Assembly: GCA_014526335.1 (NCBI GenBank)
Contig: JACTAT010000215.1
Span: 454,001 to 518,000 of the forward strand
DNA: 64,000 bases
Reading direction: 5' to 3'
Source of the DNA: Chrysaora quinquecirrha
Lineage: Eukaryota > Cnidaria > Scyphozoa > Semaeostomeae > Pelagiidae
A program made the position numbers and the translations under genes. Each line of letters begins with the position of its first letter. The first letter of the stretch is position 1. This document shows positions 1 to 12,106 of this stretch, piece by piece. The notes under the pieces were generated by a model, which did no database searches, was not told where the DNA came from, and worked only from the letters and a program-made list of their open reading frames with translations.

Positions 1-350
1 AGCCTTGTTTGCTCATCAGTCTTTTAACAACTTTCAGCCGTGTTTGACGCACAGAATCGTGAGAATAAGTTAAGTCACATCTTAGCACTAGACCTTTCCA
101 GAATATGGTTGATATTATCAAATTTCATTCACTAATTTGGGCTTTGGAACTTTGAAGTCAAATCCTCAAAATAAGAATTAATACATGTCAACTAAACTTT
201 AAAATAAAATGAAATAAACATTTATTTAACTTCAAAATGATTTCCTAATTTGATTCTGTTGTATAAGTAGTATTGCATCTTAAAATGGTGGCTAGTGAGC
301 AAGCAGAAAATCTTTATTTGTAAACACAGGTCAGTGCTGCCAGCTCTACC

Positions 351-483
351 CCGTTTGCAGAGTATGGCTTTTCCAACGAGATCTCGAGTGTGCAAGAACC
401 CCTTTCTATTGTTCTCTCCTTTTGTTTAGCCTATTGTTCTATTCAAAAAATCGAGTGTGCAAGTGCCCAACTCTGCAATCTGG
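351..483. mobile_element. Small MITE with verified empty site
   Basis: A 133-bp insertion flanked by a 9-bp direct repeat AGCTCTACC (342-350 and 484-492). Its ends are imperfect inverted repeats sharing TTGCAGAGT. The duplicate block has a single AGCTCTACC at 16380-16388 and no insertion, so the insertion post-dates the duplication or was absent from its sister. Target length and end structure suggest a hAT-type non-autonomous element; the superfamily is an inference. Confidence 0.8.
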
Positions 484-1349
484 AGCTCTACCATATTTCC
501 TTGATAGATTAAGCACCTGGATGCTTATTTAAAAATCTACCCCAAAGAGAGGTGAAATTACTTGAAAATTTATGAATAAACTAACATTTTGAAGAAAACT
601 AAATTTTGCAGCAATTGGCAAAAGTCTGCGGAGTGTGGCATGGGCACCAATGAGACAGGCAATAGAACAAAAGAAAAGAACAATGGAAATGTGCTTCTGC
701 ATGCATGAGATCTTGTCAAGAACTGCCATACTTCATAGACTGGGCAAAAGGTGTCTCTAAGTTCCGCCCATCGATACCTATGCATGCACTATCAAACATG
801 TGTCTCGGCACCAACCTGACAGGCAACTATGTAAATTTAAAGGGGGCACTTAGTCGAGACTCGAGGGAGGGTGCTTACTTAAGGAAATAGGGCATGGCTG
901 ATGTTGCCCTGCAGCTAATAAGAAATTGAAACGAAATAAGCAATATTGCAGGCAATTGACACAAAATCCATTTCAAACAATTGATACAAAATCCAAATTT
1001 TTTTTATCATCCGGATGAAATTGCCCCTCGATTCTACAACGATTTCTGCATGTAAACTTTTGCAACTCTTTTTTACATGTTTCCTCCATTATTCAGCAAG
1101 GCCTTACGAGTTAAACAGGCAAAATGATAGAGTAAAGGGAGGGAAGGTGGTGCAAATATGGCCTAACAATCTAAATGGCCTAAATAGAATAGAACTTCGA
1201 TTCCTCTAGGAGTGGTTTACAAATCAGTAAAGCGGATGAAAAACGACAATATCTTACAATTTAAAAACAAGAATTTTCTAATCTATCATCATAATAGCAA
1301 ATCGTTTCTGAATATTAATAAAATAATAATAAAAATCTTTGCAACTAAC

Positions 1350-1560
1350 CTCCGATTGCAGTTTTACTCTGGGAACTTCGAAAGCGAAAGCCAAAAGGAA
1401 GGGCATGGCGAACAAGGAAGTCAGATTCGTCACATGTTAACTAAGTGACCAATCAAAATGCTGTATGTGTAATTTGCATAATCACGTGATTTTCAAGGAA
1501 TTTTCAAGAGGTTCATCGAAATCCGAAAATTGATTTGCTGTTTTGAGACAATGACGTCAC
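1350..1560 (-). promoter_or_regulatory. NLR leader exon and promoter, copy 1
   Basis: A minus-strand splice donor (GAG|GTTAGT, exon end at 1350) is preceded by a short leader that is also found at 18171 and 34664. Upstream on the minus strand are an inverted CCAAT box (1450-1454), a CACGTG core near 1485 and a perfect CRE, TGACGTCA, at 1552-1559. In the other two copies the next downstream acceptor belongs to an NLR N-terminal exon. This copy therefore probably drives a gene lying left of the window. A short frame beginning with Met is open here but not in copy 2, so I treat the exon as untranslated. Confidence 0.55.
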
Positions 1561-1837
1561 AGCTTCATAAAAACTGCACCCAAAAGGGACCAAAAAAACA
1601 AATAAAAAAAAGCAAAAAACTTTCCATTTTCTTGCTGAGAATATCTCTCATGTTTCATCTCTCGATATCCAAATCTTGCCAAAACTTGTTTCTCAAATAT
1701 TTGAAATTTCTTTATCAAGTAAAATGTTTTGCCCTTCCGCAACGTTGCAAAAGATTACTCGTCAAATATTATGGGAATGTGGGAAGCAAGAAATATATTG
1801 GAAATGTTTCATAGATATTGCTAAGCAACTCCTGATT

Positions 1838-3440
1838 ATCCAACAATGTTTTGTGACGTGGCAAAACAGTCAACAATGCTTTTTAGGTCTATCAAACATT
1901 GTTGGCTAAACATTTGGGACTTGCTTCAAAAAAGCAATAAACTAACCAAACACTGCACAACAATACATCTCATCTATGCTTATCAAACGATGTTTTGCTT
2001 GACAAGACCTTTAATTGATTTGAAAGTTTTGTTGACAAGAAAATTTGTACAGTGGCAAGAAATGGTCAACAATGCTTGTTAGGTCAACCAAACATTGTTA
2101 GTCAAACATTTGAGATTTGTTTCCTAAAAACAATAAGCTAGCCAAACACTGCATAACAATAAACCTCATCTACGCTTGTCAAAAAATGTTTTGCTTGACA
2201 AGAAAACTTTTGTGCAGTGGCTAACAAACGGTCAACAACGCTTGTTAGGTCAATCAAACATTGTTAGTCAAACATTTGAGATTTGCTTCACACAAGGAAC
2301 CAGCTAGCCAAACACTGCACAACAATACACCTCATCTACGCTTGTCAAAAAATGTTTTGCTTGACAAGAAAACTTTTGTGCAGTGGCTAACAAACGGTCA
2401 ACAACGCTTGTTAGGTCAATCGAACATTGTTAGTCAAACATTTGAGATTTGTTTCGTAAAAACAATAAGCTAGCCAAACACTGCATAACAATAAACCTCA
2501 TCTACGCTTGTCAAAAAATGTTTTGCTTGACAAGAAAACTTTTTTGAGTGGCCAACAACGGTCAACAATGCTTGTTAGGTCAATCAAAGATTGTTTGTCA
2601 AACATTTGAGATTTGCCTCAGACAAGCAATAAGCAAGCCAAACACTGCACAAGAAATATAACTCATCCATGCTTAGCAAACAAGGTTTTGCTTGACAAAC
2701 GACGTTTTTTTGAATGTTTTGTTTGACAAGAGAAAAAACGTTTGTGCAGTGGCCAACAAACGGTTAACAATGCTTTTTAGGTCGATCAAACGTTGTTTAT
2801 CAAACATTTGAGATTTGCTTCACACAAACAATAAGCTAGCCAAACACTGCACAACAATACACCTCATCTACGCTTGTCAAAAAATGTTTTGCTTGACAAG
2901 AAAACTTTTGTGCAGTTGCTAACAAACGGTCAACAATTCTTGTTAGGTCAATCAAACATTGTTTATCAAACATTTGAGATTTGCTTCACACAAACAATAA
3001 GCTAGCCAAACACTGCACAACAATGCACCTCATCTACGCTTGTCAAAAAATGTTTTGCTTGACAAGAAAACTTTTGTGCAGTGGCTAACAAACGGTCAAC
3101 AATGCTTGTTAGGTCAATCAATAATTGTTAGTCAAACATTCGAGATTTGCTTCACACAAACAATAAGCAAGCCAAACACTGCACAAGAAATATAACTCAT
3201 CCATGCTTTGCAAACAAGGTTTTGCTTGACAAAAGACGTTTGTTTGAATGTTTTGTTCGACAAGAAAACTTTTGTGCAGTGGCCAACAAACAGTCACAAT
3301 GCTTGTTAGGTCAATCAAACATTGTTTGTCAAACATTTGAAATTTTCTTTCCTGAGACACAATGCTGACAGTATTGATCTGTCGCAGACATTGCTTGTCA
3401 AATATTGCTTGTCAAACATTTTCTGGGTTTGACAATGATG
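1838..3440. repeat. Satellite A, first array (about 166-bp unit)
   Basis: About nine head-to-tail units of roughly 166 bp, marked by the recurring core TCAAACATTTGAGATTTG and by a second conserved stretch containing GCTTGTCAAAAAATG. The paralogous array at 18650-19570 has only about five units. ORFs read through it are repeat translations, not genes. Confidence 0.88.
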
Positions 3441-3560
3441 ATGTTTTTTGAAATTGCTATGTAAATTCTGATTGACGAACGAACAATATTTTGTGAAGTT
3501 GCCAAATAGTCATTCAAACATTGCTTGTAAAGCAAATCTCAAATGTTTGACCAGCCATGT

Positions 3561-4530
3561 TTTATAGTTGAGTCAAGGCCCTACACTTTTGTCAGACAAT
3601 AAAAAATTAATGATGAAACATTTGCGAATAGAATATCGAAAAAGAACAAACACACATGTGATCGATTCGAGGTTAACAGACAAAATTAAGTACTGGAATA
3701 AAATAAAAACAAGATTAAAAAAAGCCCTCGCTGTGCAGTAAATACAGTTAAGTGCTGATTGAAATCTTAGGTGGGGTAAAAAAAACGCTCAAAAAGACTG
3801 GGGATACATTGCTGGCCTGCTTTATTGAAAATAGGATCAAGTACGAAAAATTATACAAAACGTTTTGTATTGTTAATAGTGCATTAATATACCAATTATA
3901 TACATAAAATATTTAATCATATAAAATTTCAAAATCGAATAAAAAAGTACAAAATAAAATTACCGGTATTAAAATAAGATGTAGTTACACTTTGTTTTGG
4001 CCAAATGCTTAAAATTCGTTTATAAAATATTGTTTGGAGAACATTTTAAATTAATTCATTAGGCAAAATGTTTTGCTGTTTGGGCATGTCGCAAAACATT
4101 AGCTCTTTAAACATTTTAAAAGTGTGACAAGAATAAAATGTTTTTGAAAGTTTTCAAAAATATTGGTAAGCGATTTTCGAACAACGCTTCGCACAGTGGC
4201 ACAAACGTCAAAAAACAAACCATTTCTCGTCAAACATCGCTCATTTAAAAAACATTGCTCATTTCAAAAACATTGCTCATTTCAAAAACATTGCTCATTT
4301 CAAAAACATTGAAGGTCAACGGTTTGGAGTGTGAAAAGCATAAATGGTTTTTGAAAATTTTTTCAACTAAAACAATGCTAAGCGAACTCTGATTTTTGAG
4401 CAATATTTCGCCACATGACAAAAAGTCCCAGAATTCAGTAGTCTTTAGACATTGCGGTGTGAAAACTATTGTACGTTAATTTAAAAAGTAAGTTAAACCA
4501 GTTTTAAACCATTGTAATTTGATAACTATT
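3561..4530. other. AT-rich intergenic stretch with a short tandem repeat
   Basis: No gene is seen. The 3' part (about 4236-4310) carries four copies of an 18-bp unit containing CATTGCTCATTTC. Much of the stretch is shared with 19700-20370 in the duplicate block. Confidence 0.6.
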
Positions 4531-4544
4531 TGTCATGAATAGCA

Positions 4545-4775
4545 AACACTACGATATAGATTTTTCAACAAGTGGCATAACCCATGACAATGAATAGAAA
4601 GCGAACCTGGACTGTATGATCAGAGAGCTTACGACGGTCCCACTAAGCTATAGAGGTCAACGAAATCGCCGAGTAACTCTCAAAGTCATACAGCCAAGGG
4701 CTCTCCTCCCGTTTGACTTCTTTTGTTTTGGCTATGTCCAGCCTCCATCATCACCATACATATTTATATATATAC
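4545..4775 (-). mobile_element. tRNA-derived SINE-like element (minus copy)
   Basis: Read on the minus strand, this matches the element at 55235-55480. It has a diverged A box (TAGCTTAGTGG, 4640-4650), a B-box start GGTTCGC (4602-4609) and the same upstream head. It ends in an AT-rich (TA)n stretch. The B box is degraded, so this copy is probably inactive. Confidence 0.65.
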
Positions 4776-4859
4776 ATATATACATATATTATATATATTT
4801 GTCATGAATGGCGTTTAATTGTCCTTGCGTCTTGATTGGTTAATCGCTCTTATCAAACT

Positions 4860-6880
4860 GATGAATTGATGAAGATTGATTAATAAAAATAAACTTGTTT
4901 CAAAAGTGTTATGGTGTGAAAACAGTGAATATGTAAAGTAATCTAAGACGGGATATGTGCACACCTATATAAGACTTTTAAAACAATTTTTCATCAATTG
5001 TATATCTTATTTAATATTGTCATCCAAAGTAATCGAATTGATCTGGGTCAACCTGGTATAAATAAACTTGGTTCAAAAGTGTTTTGGTTTGAAAACAGTG
5101 AATATGTAAATTAATCTAAGACGGGATATGTGCAAACCTATATAAGACTTTTAAAACAATTTTTCATCGATTGCATATCTTATTTAAGATTGTCATCCAA
5201 AGTAATCGAATCAATCTGGGTCAACCTGGTATAAATAAACTTGGTTCAAAAGCGTTATGGTGTGAAAACAGTGAATATGTAAAGTTATCGAAGACGGGTT
5301 ATGTGCACACCTATATAAAACTTTTAAAATAATTTTTCATCGATTGCATATCTTATTTAAGATTGTCATCCAAAGTAATCAAATTAATCTGGGTCAACCT
5401 GGTATAAAAAAACTTGGTTCAAAAGTGTTATAGTGTGAAAACAGTGAATATATAAAGTAATCTAAGACGGGTTATGTGCACACCTATGTAAGACTTTGAA
5501 AACAATTTTTCATCGATTGCATATCTTATGTAAGATTGTCATCCAAAGTAATCTAATCAATCTGGGTCAATCTGGTATAAGAAACTTGGTTTTAAAGTCT
5601 TGTGGCGTGAAAACAGTGAATATGTAAAGTAATCTAAGACGGGTTATGTGCACACTTATATAGATTTTAAAACAATTTTTCATCGATTGCATATCTTATT
5701 TCAGATTGTCATCCAAAGTAATCGAATTAATCTGGGTCAACCTGTTATAAATAAACTTGGTTCAAAGTGTTATGGTGTGAAAACAGTGAACATGTAAAGT
5801 AATCTAAGACGGGTTATGTGCACACCCATATAAGACTTTTAAAACAATTTTTCATCGATTGTATATCTTATTTAAGATTGTCATCCAAAGTAATCGAATT
5901 AATCTGGGTCAATCTGGTATAAAAAAATTTGGTTTAAAAGTCTTGTGGCGTGAAAACAGTGAATATGTAAAGTAATTTAAGACGGGTTATGTGCACACCT
6001 GTGTGAGGCTTGTAAAACATTTTGGCATCGATTGCATATCTTATTTAAGATTGTCCTCCAAAGTAATCGAATTGATCTGGGTCAACCTGGTATAAATAAA
6101 CTTGGTTCAAAAGTGTTATAGTGTGAAAACAGTGAATATGTAAAGTAATCTAAGACGGATTATGTGCACACCTACATAAGTATTTTAAAACAATTTTTCA
6201 TCGATTGCATCTCTTATTTAAGATTGTCATCCAAAGTAATCGAATTGATCTGGGTCAACCTGGCATAAATAAACTTGGTTCAAAAGTGTTATAGTGTGAA
6301 AACAGTGAATATGTAAAGTAATCTAAGACGGGTTATGCGCACACCTATACAAGACTTTTAAAACAATTTTTCATCGATTGCATATCTTATTTAAGATTGT
6401 CATCCAAAGTAATCGAATTGATCTGGGTCAACCTGGTATAAATAAACTTGGTTCAAAAGTGTTATAGTGTGAAAACAGTGAATATGTAAAGTAATCTAAG
6501 ACGGATTATGTGCACACCCATATAAGACTTTTAAAACAATTTTTCATCGATTGTATATCTTATTTAAGATTGTCCTCCAAAGTAATCGAATTGATCTGGG
6601 TCAACCTGGTATAAATAAACTTGGTTCAAAAGTGTTATAGTGTGAAAACAGTGAATATGTAAAGTTATCGAAGATGGGTTATGTGCACACCTATATAAGA
6701 CTTTTAAAACAATTTTTCATCGATTGTATATCTTATTTAAGATTGTCATCCAAAGTAATCGAATTGATCTGGGTCAACCTGGTATAAATAAACTTGGTTC
6801 AAAGTGTTATAGTGTGAAAACAGTGAATATGTAAAGTTATCGAAGATGGGTTATGTGCACACCTACATAAGGCTTTTAAA
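4860..6880. repeat. Satellite B, first array (about 172-bp unit)
   Basis: About twelve head-to-tail units of 172 bp, each with GTGAAAACAGTGAATATG and the phrase ATCTGGGTCAACCTGG. Units differ by scattered substitutions. The matching array at 20370-21560 has about seven units. No coding potential is seen. Confidence 0.92.
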
Positions 6881-6952
6881 ACAATTAAAACAATTTATCA
6901 TTGATGATTTATCATAATATATATAAGAAATGCCCATATTGCGAGTAACAAT

Positions 6953-7328
6953 CATTTTTATAAGAAACTTTCTTCCACAAATCATAGTAGGAGTTTTTTG
7001 GCTTAGGCACTCAAATCATGGTAAACATTTCTTGAAGAGGTTCTGAAATTTCTAAGCAGACTTTTCTAAATTATACTGAAACGATTCAAGTATAGCCTAA
7101 GGTACTAGTTTTGAGCAAGAAGATTTGAGATAATAAAGGATATAGTAACAAGAAGTGTCAATAGATGTTTGAAACCCCGATGAAAAGGGATTTTAATTGT
7201 GAAGTTGCAAAACGAATAAAATTTCTTAGGTTCTGGCTGCCATTATTCTTATCCATTCAAAAACGATTTCTTGATCTCCACGAAAACGGCTTGAGAAGGT
7301 TCTTATAAGAGGTTTCTTATGAAAAATG
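6953..7328. mobile_element. MITE-like element, TTTTTATAAGAAAC termini (copy 1)
   Basis: A stretch of about 376 bp whose ends are near-inverted versions of CATTTTTATAAGAAAC. It lies just 3' of the NACHT stop codon and is duplicated at 21625-21994. The ends resemble those of elements at 11236, 24395, 48066, 52708, 55878 and 62726, suggesting one broad MITE clan. Confidence 0.5.
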
Positions 7329-7470
7329 AGTGCATGGACAAATACTATCTAGTCAAACGAATTGTACAAATTCAAATATAAATTAGTAGTATTAAAATTA
7401 GATGTAGTAAATCATATAAAACAATGCAAATAAAAGGTGATAAAAAGTAAATATGTTGACGAAGTACGAA

Positions 7471-9515
7471 TCAGTCAAAAGTTTTGATTGAATTCAGTTC
7501 ATCCACTCGATATTCCAACGAGATATCAAAGCTTGGACCGACTATTGACAACCATTTGAATCGAAAATTCTTTTGATGCCTGCATCTGTTGATTTCTTCA
7601 ATAAGATACTCTTTTTGTTCACAATTTAACTGACGGAATATACAGTTTTTAATGTATGGGGCACAACCAATCACAGCATCGAATGTTTCCTTGTCAGTAT
7701 CTTCAGATTTATTCCAATATGAAAAAATCTCCAATTTCGATTCCTCTTTCATAATTCCATTCTTAAGAGATTCTATATGATCAATGGTAATTTCCTCTAT
7801 GAAAGTCAGGTTAACCTGACCAAATAAATGCAACCAAGATAGCAGATCAAGTGTTTGCTTAGATCGGGAAAAAGTCGATCCAGGTAAAGAAATTCTCATA
7901 TCAGCAAGCAAATCGCTCAAATTACAATGTTGCACCAAGTGGATAAAATGTAACAGGTGAAAAATATTTAGCTGTGTTAACAGTTCGATTATGAAGAATT
8001 CGTAGTATTTACAAACAAATTTTTCACCAAATTTCTTGCCAATTCGCTCATCCACTTCAAATGCTTCGTGAATAAGCTGTAACTGATAAATAAGATCTGT
8101 CCCTCGTCGAGTATTGTCCCGAAATTCTAAAATAAGAGATCTCTTGTCCGGTGTATTTTCAACTTTGACACATGACGAAAGAAACAAACTAACGATATCA
8201 AAATTCTGATTTCGTTGTGCAGCAGAGGAAAATCCAACCACAAATAAAAAAACCTGATTCCATCTTTTCTGGATTATCTTTTTCATACTGACATTAGTAT
8301 GAAAGCAGTGAATTGCAGCAAAAAACTCATGAAGTGTAAGATGTTTAAATTCATAGTGGTACCCATATTCCGTTTCTTTTTTGTTTATGAAAATTTCAAG
8401 TACTTCCTTTTCATCCGAGTTCCTGTTAAATTTTTCATCGATTTCACTGAATTGGTCTTTATCATAGACAATTTTATTTTCTAGAAGTAAATTGTAGGCC
8501 ACTTCTGCGATCAGTTTGATACATGTTGACAACCTTTCATCATTCAAAATTTCGTATGCTCTTTTTTCTGCATAATTTTGGAAATGCTGTCTTAGAAAAG
8601 AAATGAAAACCCATACGTAGAGATGGGTCACCCTGGTTATCTCTACGCCTCTTCCTTCAACTGCTAATACACAGCAAATGCTGTGTAGGTACTGTGGAAT
8701 GGTGCTTAAACCGTCCAGACTTGGGTTGTTTTCAAGAGCATCCAAAATTTCTCTCTTAACGTCTTCGTCTCCACTTGTAAAATTTCCAGCAAACTTTTTA
8801 ATTTCGCTTTCAGAGAAGCCAACAATGGACAATGTCCATAGTTTTCCTGTTATACTTTGATTTTTCATTAGTTCTTCCTCTTTGTGTGGCCTCCCAGTTA
8901 TGATTGTCGAATGACCAAGAAGGGGGTCAAAATCTTTATCAAGCAGATTTCTTAATATGGTTAAATCATTTAACTGCTTTCCTAAGTCATCTATTTCGTC
9001 AATACCATCGACAATTATAAGGATTTTGTTGCCTTGACCACGCAAGTCCTCAATCTTTAAGCCAAAATTATCATGCCAAAATTCATTGATTGTCTTTCCT
9101 TTGTATAAACGCAAGTCCCTACATCTTACCAGAAACACAAAGTGAAATATATCACTGTACAGATTATTATTAGCCCATGCAAAGTTGATCCATTCAGCAA
9201 GCGTGGTCTTTCCTATCCCAGCAACACCACGAATAAAATACCTTTGACCATTATCACACATCAAATCCTTTAGTTCGATTCTATTCCCTGCTGCTAAGCC
9301 AACCAACTTCCTATAGTTAAACAGCTCATTTGCCATACTTTGCTCTTCATACATAGAATTTACAACAACAAGCTCCACATTGTATTCTTTGCGATTTCGT
9401 AGCTCATAATCAAAAGATCTTACAATTTTACCCGATTCCATCTTTGATTTAAGAACGGGAACATGCCATTGCTGTAATTTTTTAATACACCTTGTCTTGT
9501 AATCCTGTACCACGT
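7471..9515 (-). CDS. Gene 1, 3' exon: NACHT NTPase of a HEPN-NACHT NLR
   Basis: This exon encodes about 681 residues ending at a TGA (7473-7471) and supplies the nucleotide-driven oligomerisation switch of an NLR-type immune sensor, expected in the cytosol. Numbering from the first full codon, there is a Walker A motif GVAGIGKTT (about 96-104), Walker B ILIIVDGIDE (164-173), sensor TGRP (206-209), the NACHT-typical TIPQYLHSIC (271-280) and winged-helix signature FKHLTLHEFFAA (389-400). The last 280 residues show no clear LRR motif. The exon opens after a pyrimidine-rich acceptor with a codon split after its first base, in phase with the linker exon at 10710-10772. A near-identical partner is the exon at 22141-24182. 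The NACHT identity is firm; ligand and signalling output are unknown. Confidence 0.93.
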
Positions 9516-10709
9516 CTAAAAAAAATTCAGCTTTACGTAACCAAGGTGAAGCAAAAGGATCGGGGGGAGGGGTCTCTGCCCTATGGGTGGCCGGTGATGT
9601 GCTGCCGAGATTTTACAGACCCACCTACTTACTGTATAATGTAGACACAGACCCTAAGCGGAAAATGAGAGTAAAAAGACTTGATTGGCCTTAAAATTGT
9701 ATGACTTGAAATTATGACATTATGACATGAAATTGTATGATGTTTTAGGTAAAAATCATACCCATCTTTCGAGAATCTCAAGCAATCGTGGTTCAGCTAC
9801 CTAAGTGCTTGTACTACTGATTTTATGAGCGTTCAAAGTTTACCATTTTATAAGGGCTTTGACAAGTTGAGGTGAAAAGTTTCACCCCGAGTCATTTTTC
9901 GCGGTCGAAGCCCTTATAGAATCCGGGACTTTGAAGCATCATAAAATCAATAGCACAATCGCCAGGACAGTGAAACTTCGCACCTATACTAAGCTTTAGA
10001 TGCTTTATAAGATTTTGTCATCGAAAACTTGTAATCTTGACGTTTTGACAAATGTTAATGTTGGCGGCCTTTCGTCGAAAAAGTCTATAGCCAATAGAAT
10101 AATCAGTACTAGGAGTAGGTGATCAGATGCATTTACCAAATTTTTGATCAGAAATATTTAAACTAAAACGACACGGTTGACTGAGCCTTCATCACATAAT
10201 ATGCGGTTATTGAACGATTGCGAGGTCAATGCTGGAAAATATTCGGACCGAAGCATAACGTACCGACCTCACTACGTTCGGTCCGTACAAGAAGCTGAGG
10301 TCCGAATATTTTCCTGCATTGACCTCGCAATCGTTCAATAAGGCTTTATTATATGGTGTTGAAAACTTTATACAATATTTTCGAACTTTTTTGGAGAATG
10401 TTTACTCAAAAAACATATTTTGTCAGTATTTAATTTTCCTATCTCAATCTCTCTCACTTCATCAATGAGAAATTACGTGGCTATATCACGTGATTATATC
10501 AACACCGGTCAATGCAGCTTATACGGACCCGTGAAGAATCAATCAGATTGCGCCGTTGCCGGTCCAAACAGCCGTATTTTCGAACACCATATAATAATGA
10601 CCGTGTATGTCACACGAAGAAGTGTCCGGTATGCAATAGAATTGGCTTGAAAGGTATGTGCTTCAATATAGTTGCATTCAATACGCAAACATGATTGGTT
10701 CAAACATAC
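9516..10709. other. Gene 1 intron with two repeat elements
   Basis: No exon is seen. At about 9820-10020 there is a dispersed repeat with inverted ends (TGATTTTATGAGCGTTCAA and its near-complement) that recurs at about 56765-56935. At about 10205-10350 there is a hairpin whose arms contain AACGATTGCGAGGTCAATG, followed by partly palindromic sequence to about 10600. Confidence 0.65.
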
Positions 10710-10772
10710 CTTCCATGATTTCATTTTTGTTTTTCTGTTTTTGTTGAAGACCTTGCACTGTTGTGCTGACCT
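10710..10772 (-). CDS. Gene 1 linker exon 3
   Basis: A 63-nt phase 1-1 exon with good splice sites (TTTTCAG acceptor, G|GTATGT donor). It encodes a polar, glutamine- and lysine-rich helix beginning EVSTTVQGLQQ. It joins in frame to both neighbours and probably forms a coiled-coil spacer between HEPN and NACHT. Confidence 0.75.
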
Positions 10773-11235
10773 CTGAAAAGATAAGAAAACAACCGGAATA
10801 TGAAAAACAAATTAAGAATTATCAATTGCAAAGTACTTTACGAAGGGTTGTGTATGATATGAAAATGGACCTAGCCAAGGACTAAGCTCACATTGAATTC
10901 AATTTTTTTAAAGGGGTTTAGCCGTGTTTATGTTTAAACAAAACAAAATCACAACGAAAACGGAGGGAATTGATTTCTAGATGCAATACCTTACAAGAAA
11001 TGATTAATTGTGACCGTTTCTACAACAATTTCGATAAAAGAAAAATTACCCTGAACTGTGGTCTTGATCCTTTTTACGTCATTTCTTGTTTCTTAAACAT
11101 GAAAAGTATCAAATTTACGAAATTTATAAAAGCTAAACACATCTTATCAGGAATCAAACATGTTGACAGGTTTTAAAAATGCTTTCAGGAATATGCACTT
11201 CATACCAGTTTACAAATCAGGGTTCCCTTGAATAC

Positions 11236-11610
11236 ACGTTTTATTTTTATAAGCAACACCTTTACAAGGAACTCGAGGCTGAAAATTCCCAAAAAAATAA
11301 GGAACTTTAAGGAACTATCGAGGCTCAGTTGAAAAACTGAGAACCACGTTTTTCAGAAACAAGACGATTTGTACAAATAAATAGCAGAATATCAATATAG
11401 TTCCCATAGTTCTTCCCCGAAAGACTCCATTTATATCTAAAGTTAGAAAGCTTATATGAATTTTCTGTTAGTATTCAAACATATTCAAACATTAGTATTC
11501 AAACATATCATGACGAGGAACAGTTTAAAAAATTTTCAGCATCATTCTGTTGAAAAATTAAGGAACTCCAGCCTCAACTCAGACCAAAGGCTTCTTATAA
11601 AAACACTATC
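11236..11610. mobile_element. Dispersed MITE-like repeat (partner at 48066-48425)
   Basis: About 375 bp recurring in the opposite orientation at 48066-48425. Shared phrases include AAGGAACTCGAGGCTGA and GTATTCAAACATATC. The ends are AT-rich, with TATAAG-type inverted repeats. It lies inside a gene 1 intron and has no coding potential. Confidence 0.7.
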
Positions 11611-12022
11611 TGGGGAGTCTATTGTGCAGGCTTCTAGAATTGATGAAGCTATGCTATTTGGTACAAGATGGATTTCTATAAGGAGAGAGAAACTGGTGGC
11701 TGGCTGTTTTCATTGTTTCGTTCAGCTGTGTTTAGGAAGTTTATAAATGACGATTATATCAACCAGTGAGTTGCCAAATTCAATAAAGTTCATGTTTCAA
11801 AAACATTTGCATGGTAGAAATAACAACATCGTATCCACAAATAAAACAAGCAATGTGTTCTGTTCTTAAAAAAGAAACGAGAAGCAGCTTGTTACAGGAC
11901 AGCTGGGTACTTGTTGCATTGTGTATTTTATCTGTTGCCACATTATTAGTAAAATTTACGTACACTAGTTTTAATTAATTTTGCCAGTTCATTATATTTT
12001 CATTACAAAGCTGCAGACTGAC

Positions 12023-12106
12023 CTTCAAAATTTTCACCAGTCCTTTTCTGTCTTTTATTGATGCTTTCTAAAGTTCTCGTGACACTTTCAACTTCCTTTC
12101 TTGTAT
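12023..12106 (-). CDS. Gene 1 linker exon 2
   Basis: An 84-nt phase 1-1 exon between a TTTTAG acceptor and a G|GTCAGT donor. It encodes a charged helical segment starting DTRKEVESVTRTLESINKRQ, which reads as a coiled coil. The phase is compatible with both neighbouring exons. Confidence 0.78.

Larger units (their letters stand above)
1..9515. repeat. Segmental duplication, copy 1 (matches 16038-24182)
   Basis: This block is repeated in the same orientation and order at 16038-24182. Each copy holds a leader/promoter, satellite A, satellite B, a MITE-like element and a NACHT 3' exon. Homology starts at the window edge, so this copy may extend further left. It stops at the NACHT exon's splice acceptor: beyond 9515 and beyond 24182 the two sequences are unrelated. 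The copies differ by an extra 133-bp element here (351-483), an extra piece of about 0.9 kb in copy 2 (16430-17346), and satellite copy numbers. Confidence 0.92.
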
